In this document: positions 5,953-12,257 of the stretch, piece after piece
Layout: each line of letters opens with the position of its first letter
Numbering within the stretch: position 1 is the stretch's first letter
From: Candidatus Sodaliphilus fimicaballi
GTDB lineage: Bacteria > Bacteroidota > Bacteroidia > Bacteroidales > Muribaculaceae
Length of the DNA stretch: 12,257 bases
Direction: 5' to 3'
Assembly: GCA_018065165.1 (NCBI GenBank)
Contig: JAGHTV010000047.1
Span: 1-12,257, forward strand
Translations under genes and position numbers: made by a program
Notes under the pieces: model-generated
What the model was told of the DNA's origin: nothing
Seen by the model: the letters and a program-made list of their open reading frames with translations, nothing else
Database searches by the model: none

Positions 5953-8580
5953 TTACTTGACGATTACCTTCTTTGATTGCTTGTCGATAGCGACGATATA
6001 GGTACCTGCGGGCAATGCGATTGTTGCATTGCCATTAACGCGGGTGCTTGCCACCTCTTGTGCCTCGAGGTCGTATACCACGACATTAGCCTTGCGGGCT
6101 GTGGTGACAACGATGCCGCTTGCTGAAGCCACTGCATCCCAGCTGCGAGTGCTGTTTACTACCTGGAGTGGTGTGCTCGCCTTGGCGTTGGGATTGTCTA
6201 CGATGGTGATATCATCAATATTGCCACGACTACCGCTACTCTGAACCAGACGGAAGCGGACATTACCTGCAATGTTAACATCGGCTGTAAACTCAGTGAG
6301 ATCAGTTTGGTTAACAGTAAAATCACGAACTAAAGTCCATGTTTTTCCACCATCGGTTGAGTAACTCAATGAGAGAGCAACATTAGCATCACCACTCCAC
6401 TTTGCAGCCCAGAAGCTAACCCTGCTTGCTCCGGTAGCTATATCCTCGGCCATTGCGAGTTCAGATTTTGCACTCTTGCCCAGACGGCAACTAAGTGAGC
6501 CATGTTTTATGTCGGTTGTCCAGAATCCTGCATCAACAATGTTCCATTTCCACTGGTTACCTTGAATTACTTTGCTCCAGTAGCCGCCTGTCTCGCAACC
6601 TTCCCAGTCCTCTACATATGTAGTGGGATCAACGGTAGCGGGGACATCCAGACCGAGGATGATGTTGATGATTGTGTTTACATCGGCAATGTCTACGTCG
6701 CCATCAGCATTCACATCGTCACGACTGTCATAAGTGCCTCTTGGTGTCAAACCCAAAATCACATTGACAGCACAGTTTACATCGGCAATATCAACATCGC
6801 CATCAGCATTCACATCGCCTCTCCTAGCTGTGCCCGAACTCTCTACTATAGCCACAACCTCTTTCTCGACCTCGCCATAGTGGGCGGTACTTGCAGTGAG
6901 TGTTGCGTTGAATGTGCCCACATTGTCAACACTATTGAGACGAACATAGAATGTCTCGCCATCGCTATCGATAACGAGCTGCTTACCCCAAGTCTCCTTA
7001 TCACGACTGATGTCGAACTTGTCGCCTGAAACTGTGAGAGTAATATTCTCAGGGATGTTCTCGGTGTATACGCTTGCTTCGAGTGTGGGAAGAGTCGACT
7101 GACCACGAGTTGCATTGATTGTAAAGCTGCCCTCGGTGACAATATCGAGCAGACGCTCGGGTTCGAGAGTTGTAACCTCTACCATATTGCTCTCGAGCGA
7201 TGCACTCTTGAGCATAAAGTAGTATGTAGTGCTGGGAGCAAGGCCATTTACAACATATTTGCCTGTGCTAGCTGTTACGCTTACAGGATAGCCGCTAAGC
7301 AATGTCGTCTTGTCTTGACGGTAAACATAGAGATTGTAGTTAGAAGCATCGTTTTGACTTGTCCAGCGTGCCTCAAACGAAGTGGGAGTCACATTGCTCA
7401 CACTTGCAGGAATGCCGTTAACGACTGTTGCCTTAATGGGAACATTGACTGTTGCGCACTCACTGCTCTCAATAGTGAGCGTAGCAGTGTAAGTGCCAGC
7501 AGTTGCAGGAGCCACATAGTAGATTGTAACATCCTTGCCTGCAGTAGCGTCGGCAATGCTAACTGTAGATGCACTTGTTGTAAAGCCATTGCCGCTCACC
7601 GACAACTCAAGGTCTTCACCCAAGTTGACACCCTTAACAGTAACAACCCTCGACGATGTTGACCCTGTAGCCACTACGCCAAAGTCGATAGTGCTGCTGC
7701 TTGTAGGTGATATGATGGCAGGATCGGCAGTTGCTGTGCTGTACCAAGGTTGGCCCATCTTATTGCCCCAGATGTACTCTGCAAGTTCGGGGTGATCAAC
7801 AAAGGGGTTGCGGTTGCCCTGCTTGAGTGAGCCTCCGTTGCCATCGTAAACGGCCTGATTGCGCTTAACCTCTTTATCGCTCACCGCATCGAGGCGACTC
7901 CACTCCAGCAACATGTTGATAGCCCAAGTGGTGTATACAGGGTAACTGTTCTTTGCCAGCATATCGCTATTCCAGTTGGCAATCTTACTGTTATATGCGG
8001 CTGCCATATAGAAGTAGATACGTGCAAAGTCACCTTTATAGATATCGTCGGGTTCAAACACTGTGCCACTGTAACCGGGATAGGTCGATTTGCCTAGCTT
8101 GCCCAGAGGCTTACCCTTGCTGGTAGCCGACAAGTATGTTCCATTAGCACAAACGCCAAAGGGATAGTTAGAACGCTGGTTGTTGACATAGCCATCAGTT
8201 GGGACAATGTGGAATGCATCGCTCACCATGGGCGAGGCGTCGTTGAACCAACTCTTGGGGAACGAGTGCTCACGATTGTAGCAATCGCCCACCTTCGAGT
8301 AACTGCCACACTGGTTTGTGCCAGGCTTGAACTTAGTGGTCGAGTACATGTCCAGGATGTAGCCATCGCTACCCACATCGGTATATTTGTACATTGTCCA
8401 CAAGCCATCATAAGAGACTGTAGTGTGGGGGCCAACAATGCCCTCAAGAGCCTTGAGCAAGGCTTGACCAGTCTTGCCCTCGGCCGAACGATAATAGCCA
8501 TCGGGCTCGGCAGCATTGATAGGCAAAGTCAGCAACATGACTGCCAACGCTGATATCAGGTTAAATATTTTGCGATTCAT
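5953..8580 (-). CDS. Secreted modular endonuclease I with dockerins and T9SS sorting domain
   Basis: An 875-residue exported nuclease. A signal peptide (1-24, ending INAA) precedes an endonuclease I (EndA/NucM/Vvn-type) domain at about 25-272. Its active-site motif is CYNREHSFPKSWF (H105), followed by DAFHIVPTDGYVNNQRSN (121-138) and FEPDDIYKGDFARIYFYMA; this family cuts DNA and often RNA non-specifically. Next come an Ig-like module (~285-388), an FN3-like module (~391-472) and a second Ig-like module (~476-581). Two dockerin-type calcium loops follow, DVNADGDVDIAD at 589-600 and 622-633. A jelly-roll, cleaved-adhesin-like domain spans ~650-795. The C-terminus (~807-875, ending LPAGTYIVAIDKQSKKVIVK) is a type A T9SS sorting signal, so the protein should cross the outer membrane and be anchored or released. 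It begins 54 bp after rlmN with no clear promoter between them, so it is probably co-transcribed. A role in digesting extracellular DNA is inferred. Confidence 0.9.
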   Translation of the reverse strand: MNRKIFNLISALAVMLLTLPINAAEPDGYYRSAEGKTGQALLKALEGIVGPHTTVSYDGLWTMYKYTDVGSDGYILDMYSTTKFKPGTNQCGSYSKVGDCYNREHSFPKSWFNDASPMVSDAFHIVPTDGYVNNQRSNYPFGVCANGTYLSATSKGKPLGKLGKSTYPGYSGTVFEPDDIYKGDFARIYFYMAAAYNSKIANWNSDMLAKNSYPVYTTWAINMLLEWSRLDAVSDKEVKRNQAVYDGNGGSLKQGNRNPFVDHPELAEYIWGNKMGQPWYSTATADPAIISPTSSSTIDFGVVATGSTSSRVVTVKGVNLGEDLELSVSGNGFTTSASTVSIADATAGKDVTIYYVAPATAGTYTATLTIESSECATVNVPIKATVVNGIPASVSNVTPTSFEARWTSQNDASNYNLYVYRQDKTTLLSGYPVSVTASTGKYVVNGLAPSTTYYFMLKSASLESNMVEVTTLEPERLLDIVTEGSFTINATRGQSTLPTLEASVYTENIPENITLTVSGDKFDISRDKETWGKQLVIDSDGETFYVRLNSVDNVGTFNATLTASTAHYGEVEKEVVAIVESSGTARRGDVNADGDVDIADVNCAVNVILGLTPRGTYDSRDDVNADGDVDIADVNTIINIILGLDVPATVDPTTYVEDWEGCETGGYWSKVIQGNQWKWNIVDAGFWTTDIKHGSLSCRLGKSAKSELAMAEDIATGASRVSFWAAKWSGDANVALSLSYSTDGGKTWTLVRDFTVNQTDLTEFTADVNIAGNVRFRLVQSSGSRGNIDDITIVDNPNAKASTPLQVVNSTRSWDAVASASGIVVTTARKANVVVYDLEAQEVASTRVNGNATIALPAGTYIVAIDKQSKKVIVK
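6677..6817 (-). repeat. 42-bp direct repeat encoding twin dockerin loops
   Basis: Positions 6677-6718 and 6776-6817 match at 39 of 42 bases, 99 bp apart (exactly 33 codons), within the nuclease gene. They encode the two DVNADGDVDIADVN calcium-binding loops and the first residue after each. The DNA identity is high enough, in a region otherwise diverged between the halves, to suggest a fairly recent duplication or gene conversion. Confidence 0.85.
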
Positions 8581-8634
8581 GTTTTTGGGTTTCTTAAGTC
8601 CTAATAATGGTATTCTTATTTGCTTAGTTCGTAC

Positions 8635-9726
8635 TTATTTCTTCACGCGTTGCACCTTGCCGTCGACCTGCTTTTCCCTGGTCTTGCCGGGTTCCTTGAC
8701 CTTACCAGCAAGCATACCGCATGCAGCCGAGATGTCCTCGCCACGGCTGCGGCGTATGGTACATGTCACACCCTTGCCATTGAGGTAGTCGCGGAAGTAA
8801 GCCATGCGCTCATCGCTACTTGTGCGCAACTTGGGGGCATCGGGAATCATGTGATAGCGAATGAGGTTGACGCGTACATGCTCGTCGGGCAAGATCTCGC
8901 GCAAGGCCTCGGCATGCTTGATGTCGTCGTTAAACCAGTTCCACATGATGTACTCAACCGAGAGACGGCGCTGGTGAGCAAAGTCGTAGTGCGACAGCAT
9001 CTCCATGACATCCTTAATCTGGTAAATCTTCTCAAGCGGCATGAGTGACTGACGCTCCTCGTGAACAGCATCGTGAACGCTCACAGCGATGTGAACGCTA
9101 GTCTTCTCGACCAGAGTCTTCAACTCGGGCTTCTTGCCCACTGTAGATACAGTAATGCGCTTGGGGCTCCATGCAAGACCCCAAGGCTCGGTGAGAATCT
9201 CAATCACCTTCATCACCTCGTCGAGATTGTCGAGTGGTTCGCCCATACCCATGAACACCACATTAGTGAGCGACTCGCTATCGGGCACGCTGAGCACCTG
9301 GTTGATAATTTCATTGGCAGTGAGATTGCCATGGAATCCCTGGCGACCAGTCATGCAGAAGTAGCAATTCATGCGGCAACCCTTTTGTGACGAGATACAC
9401 AATGTTGCGCGGTCCTCTTCGGGGATGTAAACGCTCTCGATAGCCTTGCCATCGCCCACATCAAAGAGGTATTTAACAGTACCGTCCTCGCTCTTCTGGG
9501 CATCGACAGGTTGCTTGAGGCCCACAACATACTCGGTAGCCAGCAGGTCACGATTGGCCTTAGAGATATTGAGCATCTCGTCAAAGGTTGTAACACGCTT
9601 GCCATAAATCCATTGAGCCAACTGAGTTGCAGCAAATTTGGGCATACCCAAGTGAGCAGTCACCTCGCGTAACTCGCTCAGAGTCATACCAGCGAGAGGT
9701 TTGCGTTGATTTCTTTTAATTTCCAT
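8635..9726 (-). CDS. rlmN: Dual-specificity 23S rRNA / tRNA m2A methyltransferase RlmN
   Basis: A 363-residue radical-SAM enzyme that methylates C2 of adenine 2503 in 23S rRNA, and adenine 37 of some tRNAs. The iron-sulfur motif GCRMNCYFC gives C117, C121 and C124. C110 (seven residues before C117, as C118 is in E. coli) and C336 in DISAACGMLAGK are the likely catalytic pair. VVFMGMGEPLDN (157-168) and IRYHMIPDAPKLRTSSDE are typical of RlmN. The tail after 341 is short and strongly basic. The ATG at 9726 is preferred over an in-frame TTG at 9750, since the protein then begins just ahead of LAGMTLSELR and the leader from the promoter at 9765-9772 is of usual length. The promoter lies within the right-hand repeat copy. 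The nuclease gene follows 54 bp downstream on the same strand. Confidence 0.96.
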   Translation of the reverse strand: MEIKRNQRKPLAGMTLSELREVTAHLGMPKFAATQLAQWIYGKRVTTFDEMLNISKANRDLLATEYVVGLKQPVDAQKSEDGTVKYLFDVGDGKAIESVYIPEEDRATLCISSQKGCRMNCYFCMTGRQGFHGNLTANEIINQVLSVPDSESLTNVVFMGMGEPLDNLDEVMKVIEILTEPWGLAWSPKRITVSTVGKKPELKTLVEKTSVHIAVSVHDAVHEERQSLMPLEKIYQIKDVMEMLSHYDFAHQRRLSVEYIMWNWFNDDIKHAEALREILPDEHVRVNLIRYHMIPDAPKLRTSSDERMAYFRDYLNGKGVTCTIRRSRGEDISAACGMLAGKVKEPGKTREKQVDGKVQRVKK

Positions 9727-9763
9727 ATCTTGTTTTTTCTGTTTTTTCAAAAGTCTACAACTT

Positions 9764-9880
9764 GCAAAGGTACGTTTTTTTTACGAAAAACGAAAGACGA
9801 AGTACGAAAAACGAACCGAGCGAAGCAAGCTCAAGGGAGTGAGCAGCGGATGTAGGTACTGCACTCCTGTGCTGTCCGCA
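9764..9880 (-). repeat. Promoter-bearing interspersed repeat, right (inverted) copy
   Basis: The reverse complement of this stretch aligns without gaps to 250-365 (about 94% over the first 100 bases). Orientation relative to the downstream gene is the same in both copies: the element starts with TGCGGACAG away from the gene and ends with the -7 promoter element next to it. The 12-bp palindrome of the left copy is altered here, but the outer GCGGA/TCCGC pair is kept. Together the copies bracket about 9.4 kb as inverted repeats. Confidence 0.85.
9765..9795 (-). promoter_or_regulatory. Promoter of rlmN, inside the right repeat copy
   Basis: On the minus strand, TACCTTTG (9772 to 9765) fits the TAnnTTTG -7 element, with TTTC (9795 to 9792) 19 bases upstream at the -33 position. 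The rlmN ATG at 9726 lies 38 bases beyond the -7 element. The arrangement is the same as at the left repeat copy, including the imperfect -33. Confidence 0.75.
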
Positions 9881-10069
9881 GTGTCGCAAGGCACTATTGC
9901 CGGTACCGCGACCAGCGAACCTCCCTTAAAACGAAAACTTTATTACATCGCCCACAGAGGACACCATAGAGCATGTAATTCCAAATTCAGGACGATTGAA
10001 GATTTACCTTAATTGGAGGACCTGTCACTCTATATACGCATAAGTAGTATTGCATTACAAAACGGACAT

Positions 10070-10100
10070 TTTTTTATTCCATATTTTTTACTTACCTTTG
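10070..10100 (+). promoter_or_regulatory. Promoter of the DUF3791/DUF3990 cassette
   Basis: TACCTTTG at 10093-10100 fits the -7 consensus TAnnTTTG exactly. At the -33 position (10070-10073) there is TTTT inside a T-run, a partial match to TTTG. Transcription would begin near 10107 and leave a leader of about 100 bases before the ATG at 10209. Confidence 0.7.
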
Positions 10101-10116
10101 CTAGCGAATTCATAAA

Positions 10117-10161
10117 ATGAATTTAGCAGAAAAACAACATCGCCAGCTCTTAATATGTTGA
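10117..10161 (+). CDS. Possible 14-codon leader peptide
   Basis: An ATG 17 bases after the -7 element opens a mini-ORF encoding MNLAEKQHRQLLIC and ending in TGA. Its last codons overlap another ATG at 10155 in a different frame, which is itself in frame with the DUF3791 gene. It could be a short upstream ORF that tunes translation of the cassette, or chance; no ribosome binding site is evident, as is usual in Bacteroidota. Confidence 0.25.
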   Translation: MNLAEKQHRQLLIC

Positions 10162-10186
10162 AGGAACTCCTAATTAGGAATTCCTT
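10161..10186. promoter_or_regulatory. 26-bp near-perfect palindrome, possible operator
   Basis: Twelve of 13 base pairs are symmetric about 10173/10174, with core TCCTAATTAGGA (10168-10179); the only broken pair is C10167 with A10180. It sits in the leader between the promoter (10093-10100) and the DUF3791 start (10209). It could be a dimeric repressor site for autoregulation or an RNA hairpin in the leader; there is no following T-run to suggest a terminator. Confidence 0.6.
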
Positions 10187-10208
10187 TACTCAAAAAAACA
10201 GTTACAAT

Positions 10209-10424
10209 ATGAGTTGTAATAACATAGATTTCATAACGTACTGTATCGGCAATCTTTCTCGCCGATTGAACCTGAGTGCTGTTGAGGTTTATCGTCGCCT
10301 CAAGCAGTCTGGTATTTTGACTGGGTACCTCGTTGCAAGTTATGATGTACTCCACACCTTTGGCAAAGAATATCTTATGGAAGACCTTACCGAATTCATG
10401 AGGGAGAAAGGAGTACTGGCATAA
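10209..10424 (+). CDS. DUF3791 family protein, 71 aa
   Basis: A small soluble protein of 71 residues with the DUF3791 pattern: IDFITYCIGNLSRRLNLSAVEVYRRLKQSGI, then LVASYDVLHTFGKEYLMEDLTEFMREKG. I know this family as short proteins of unknown function found next to DUF3990 genes in Bacteroidota and Firmicutes. The ATG at 10209 is chosen because the family usually begins a few residues before IDFI. An in-frame ATG at 10155 would add 18 residues, but would run translation through the palindrome at 10161-10186. The stop TAA shares its last base with the ATG of the DUF3990 gene (TAATG), so translation is probably coupled. A partner or antitoxin role is inferred from the context. Confidence 0.8.
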   Translation: MSCNNIDFITYCIGNLSRRLNLSAVEVYRRLKQSGILTGYLVASYDVLHTFGKEYLMEDLTEFMREKGVLA

Positions 10425-10894
10425 TGGAAGTATATCACGCATCAACTGTAGTTGTGGATTTCCCCGACACAAAGCATAGCCGTGCTTATCTCGATTTCGG
10501 TCCCGGGTTCTATGTTACAACCTTACAGGATCAGGCAGTGAAATATGGCGCACGTTTCACTAATCGCGGTAAAGATGCCATCTTAAACATCTATAATCTT
10601 GCCGATAACCTCAGCAAATGGAAGGTCGTAAAGTTTGAGCGTTACGACGAGGCTTGGCTTGACTTTGTAACCGAATGCCGTCAAGGTAGAGTAGTTGGTG
10701 ATTATGACGTTGTCATTGGCGGTATTGCCAACGATAAGGTATTCCGTACTGTGGATCTCTATTTTGCTGGCGATATCTCAAAAGAAGAATGTTTGAGTCG
10801 CTTGATTTTCGAGGAACCGAACAATCAGATATGCATACGCTCACAGCAGGTACTCGACGAATGTTTAATCTTCCAAAGTTCTCATCGCCTATGA
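10424..10894 (+). CDS. DUF3990 family protein, ADP-ribosyltransferase-like toxin candidate
   Basis: A soluble 156-residue protein matching DUF3990, a family placed with the ADP-ribosyltransferase-like folds. The N-terminus has VYHAST (H5), then YLDFGPGFYVTT (22-33, with Y30), the hallmark of the family. VVIGGIANDKVF (96-107) and the end motif PNNQICIRSQQVLDECLIF (132-150) follow. H5, Y30 and possibly Q135 could be the H-Y-[EQ] set that binds NAD in such folds; that assignment is inference. The family has no established substrate that I know of. It lies between two DUF3791 genes, with TAATG at its start and ATGA at its end, so all three should be made together. A toxin-antitoxin or effector-immunity function is plausible. 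There is no signal peptide. Confidence 0.8.
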   Translation: MEVYHASTVVVDFPDTKHSRAYLDFGPGFYVTTLQDQAVKYGARFTNRGKDAILNIYNLADNLSKWKVVKFERYDEAWLDFVTECRQGRVVGDYDVVIGGIANDKVFRTVDLYFAGDISKEECLSRLIFEEPNNQICIRSQQVLDECLIFQSSHRL

Positions 10895-11124
10895 ATACCT
10901 TGCATGATGAAGCCTACCACACAATACTAGAGGCAAAATATGCTCGCATCATCAACGAGATTAGTGAGATGCACAACGTGAGTCTTGAAGAAGCCATGGA
11001 CATTTTCTACACGTCTCCGTTACTTCCTCTCCTTGAAGAAGGTGTTGCCGACCTCCATTGCAGAAGCGACAAATACCTTGCAGAGGAGATTTGGCGTGAA
11101 CGAGAAAACATAGATCTTGCTTGA
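10891..11124 (+). CDS. Second DUF3791 family protein, 77 aa
   Basis: A small acidic protein of 77 residues, related to but quite different from the first DUF3791 protein. A helical N-terminal part (ILEAKYARIINEISEMHNVSLEEAMDIFYTS) is followed by LLEEGVADLHCRSDKYLAEEIWRE, which I recognise from the C-terminal part of many DUF3791 proteins. The ATG at 10891 overlaps the stop of the DUF3990 gene by four bases (ATGA), the usual mark of translational coupling. An earlier ATG at 10789 in this frame would overlap the DUF3990 gene by more than 100 bases and is not needed. A terminator follows at 11150. Confidence 0.78.
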   Translation: MNTLHDEAYHTILEAKYARIINEISEMHNVSLEEAMDIFYTSPLLPLLEEGVADLHCRSDKYLAEEIWRERENIDLA

Positions 11125-11138
11125 TATCAATATTATCC

Positions 11139-11186
11139 TTTTAAAAAACGGGACGCCACAAAATTATGTAGCGTCCCAATTTTGTA
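11139..11186. terminator. Bidirectional intrinsic terminator
   Basis: The arms GGGACGC (11150-11156) and GCGTCCC (11171-11177) pair perfectly around a 14-base loop that can extend the stem. On the minus strand the stem is followed by GTTTTTTAAAA, and on the plus strand by AATTTTGTATT. It therefore suits both the DUF3791/DUF3990 cassette from the left and the converging cohesin/dockerin gene from the right. Confidence 0.85.
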
Positions 11187-11227
11187 TTCAGACAAATCTC
11201 TGTAAGCTTTGTGTCTTTGTGGAAGAA

Positions 11228-12257
11228 TTAAAGACCCAGAATGATGTTGATGATAGAATTCATGTCGGCAACATCGATTGTGAAGTCATCATTCATGTCA
11301 CCCTTTAGCATTATAGTGACTTCGCATGTGGCACTTAAGTCACTGCCGTCGGTCGTTGTAGCCTTAATTGTCACCTTACCAGCCTTTAGAGCCTTGATGC
11401 GGCCATGAACATCAACTGTCGCAATTTCCTCGTTGCTAGAGGTCCATTTTACATCCTGTGTAGCTGCCGATGCAGGCTCAATGGTAGGATATACCTGAAC
11501 TAAGGCAGTCTCTGTTGTCTTGAATTGGGTTAGATCAAGTGCGATTGAAGTTGCCTTTTCAACCAGCGCATTAACAGTCACTGCACAAGTTGCAGTAAGG
11601 TTAGTACCGTCAGCAGTTTTTACTGTGATGGTTGCGGTACCAGAAGCTACAGCAGTTACTTTGCCATTAACATCAACAGTTGCGACTGCAGTGTTGCTTG
11701 AGGTCCATGTCACGCTTTTATCGGTGGCGTTCCCGGGTAAAACGGTAGCGGTGAGAGTTGTTGTCTCGCCGGTTGTAAGGGTTGCTGTAGTCTTGTCAAG
11801 GCTGATTGATGTTGCCTTAATAGTTGAATTTGTTACTGTTACAGTACATGACGAATCGTCAAGCTTTGTCATGTTACCCGCTGCGTCGCTCACATAGATT
11901 TCCTTGAGCGAAACGGTTGCTGTACCACTGAAGTTATCGGCCGCTGTGACATAGAAGTAAGCAATCTCACCGCTGTTGCCAATAATGTCGTAACTGTTGG
12001 TTGAATAGTAAGTGGCATTGTACTGGCCATTGCCACGGTCCTTGAATGTGAGAGTGTGGTCATCGGCACGGTCGGTGTTCACGCCGCAATGTAGACGCCC
12101 ACGACTGTCAAGCGCCATTGTAAGTCCTTCGGGCAAATAAAGCTCCAACTGGAATGCCGAGAGGGCTGTAGTGTTGTCAAGATTGATGCTCACTTGCTTA
12201 GTCTCACCTGCCTCAATTGAGAAATCGTTGATATACATTGAGGTTGTTCCTGCAGGA
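11228..12257 (-). CDS. Cohesin-like, Big_2 and dockerin surface protein (5' end outside window)
   Basis: The C-terminal part of a larger protein. The reading frame stays open to the right edge, with PAGTTS encoded upstream of the Met at 12238, so that Met is internal and the true start lies outside. From that Met: a cohesin-like domain at ~1-136 (INDFSIEAGETKQVSINLDN, then SAFQLELYLPEGL), Big_2 domains at ~141-223 and ~229-309 (each with VTWTSSN or VKWTSSNEE and ATVDV.G), and a single dockerin half at 313-336 (GDMNDDFTIDVADMNSIINIILGL). The protein ends directly after that half-dockerin, without a T9SS sorting domain of the kind seen in the nuclease. It is likely exported and at the cell surface, but its signal peptide and any enzymatic domain would be upstream, beyond this window. 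Terminator at 11150. Confidence 0.85.
   Translation of the reverse strand, partial: PAGTTSMYINDFSIEAGETKQVSINLDNTTALSAFQLELYLPEGLTMALDSRGRLHCGVNTDRADDHTLTFKDRGNGQYNATYYSTNSYDIIGNSGEIAYFYVTAADNFSGTATVSLKEIYVSDAAGNMTKLDDSSCTVTVTNSTIKATSISLDKTTATLTTGETTTLTATVLPGNATDKSVTWTSSNTAVATVDVNGKVTAVASGTATITVKTADGTNLTATCAVTVNALVEKATSIALDLTQFKTTETALVQVYPTIEPASAATQDVKWTSSNEEIATVDVHGRIKALKAGKVTIKATTTDGSDLSATCEVTIMLKGDMNDDFTIDVADMNSIINIILGL

Larger units (their letters stand above)
9881..10208. other. Non-coding region ahead of the DUF3791/DUF3990 cassette
   Basis: No convincing gene is present apart from a 14-codon mini-ORF. Next to the repeat, 9883-9912 can fold as nested arms (GTCGC with GCGAC around GGCA with TGCC). 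Positions 9915-10090 show no clear feature and are AT-rich towards the end. A promoter lies at 10093-10100, followed by a leader of about 100 bases with the mini-ORF (10117-10161) and a 26-bp palindrome (10161-10186). Confidence 0.6.

Noticed and set aside
6502..7029. Plus-strand open frames inside the nuclease gene
   Set aside because: They lie opposite a well-supported 875-codon gene and encode low-complexity sequence without domains.
9727..9750. TTG start extending rlmN by eight lysine-rich codons
   Set aside because: An ATG at 9726 is available and gives a normal RlmN N-terminus; the extension is low-complexity.
9883..9912. Nested inverted arms next to the right repeat copy, as a terminator or attachment site
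   Set aside because: Arms are only 4-5 bp, there is no T-run on either side and no integrase, so folding may be by chance.
10789..10890. Earlier start of the second DUF3791 gene
   Set aside because: It would overlap DUF3990 by over 100 bases and adds sequence without family similarity; the ATGA overlap at 10891 is more natural.
1..12257. tRNA, rRNA or insertion sequence with transposase
   Set aside because: I saw no cloverleaf, no rRNA signature and no transposase or integrase motif in any frame; the repeat copies have no coding capacity.

Overview
The window reads as a chromosomal segment from a gut-type Bacteroidales bacterium, probably near Muribaculaceae or Prevotellaceae. Three observations support this. 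Several genes are preceded by the Bacteroidota promoter motif TAnnTTTG, and starts lack clear Shine-Dalgarno sites. A secreted nuclease ends in a type IX secretion (T9SS) sorting domain. Dockerin-like, cohesin-like and DUF3791/DUF3990 proteins are all familiar from this group. The family names come from recognising motifs in the translated sequence; no database search was possible.

Layout. Positions 1-383 are non-coding: a leftward promoter, a hairpin, and the first copy of a ~116-bp repeat that ends in a promoter. Next comes a conserved hypothetical gene (384-923), whose stop codon is the first unit of an array of 18 octamers (921-1064). A tight plus-strand run follows: a GtrB-like GT2 glycosyltransferase, a MOP/Wzx-type flippase, a large DUF6056-like membrane protein and ruvC. 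The first three look like a 'load, flip, transfer' pathway that adds sugars to an envelope polymer through undecaprenyl phosphate. ruvC starts 1 bp after the membrane protein gene. A 12-bp-stem hairpin separates ruvC from two minus-strand genes facing it: rlmN and, downstream of it, a modular T9SS-exported endonuclease I. The rlmN promoter lies in the second, inverted copy of the ~116-bp repeat (9764-9880).

Positions 9881-10208 are again non-coding. They carry a promoter and a leader with a 14-codon mini-ORF and a 26-bp palindrome. This leader serves a compact three-gene cassette, DUF3791 - DUF3990 - DUF3791, with overlapping starts and stops. DUF3990 is related to ADP-ribosyltransferases, so the cassette looks like a toxin-antitoxin or effector-immunity module. 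A bidirectional terminator separates it from the 3' part of a minus-strand gene that runs off the right edge. That gene encodes a cohesin-like domain, two Big_2 domains and a terminal half-dockerin.

The strongest points for follow-up are the promoter-bearing inverted repeat pair, the octamer array, the three-gene envelope glycosylation operon coupled to ruvC, the DUF3791/DUF3990 cassette with its palindromic leader, and the cohesin/dockerin proteins.
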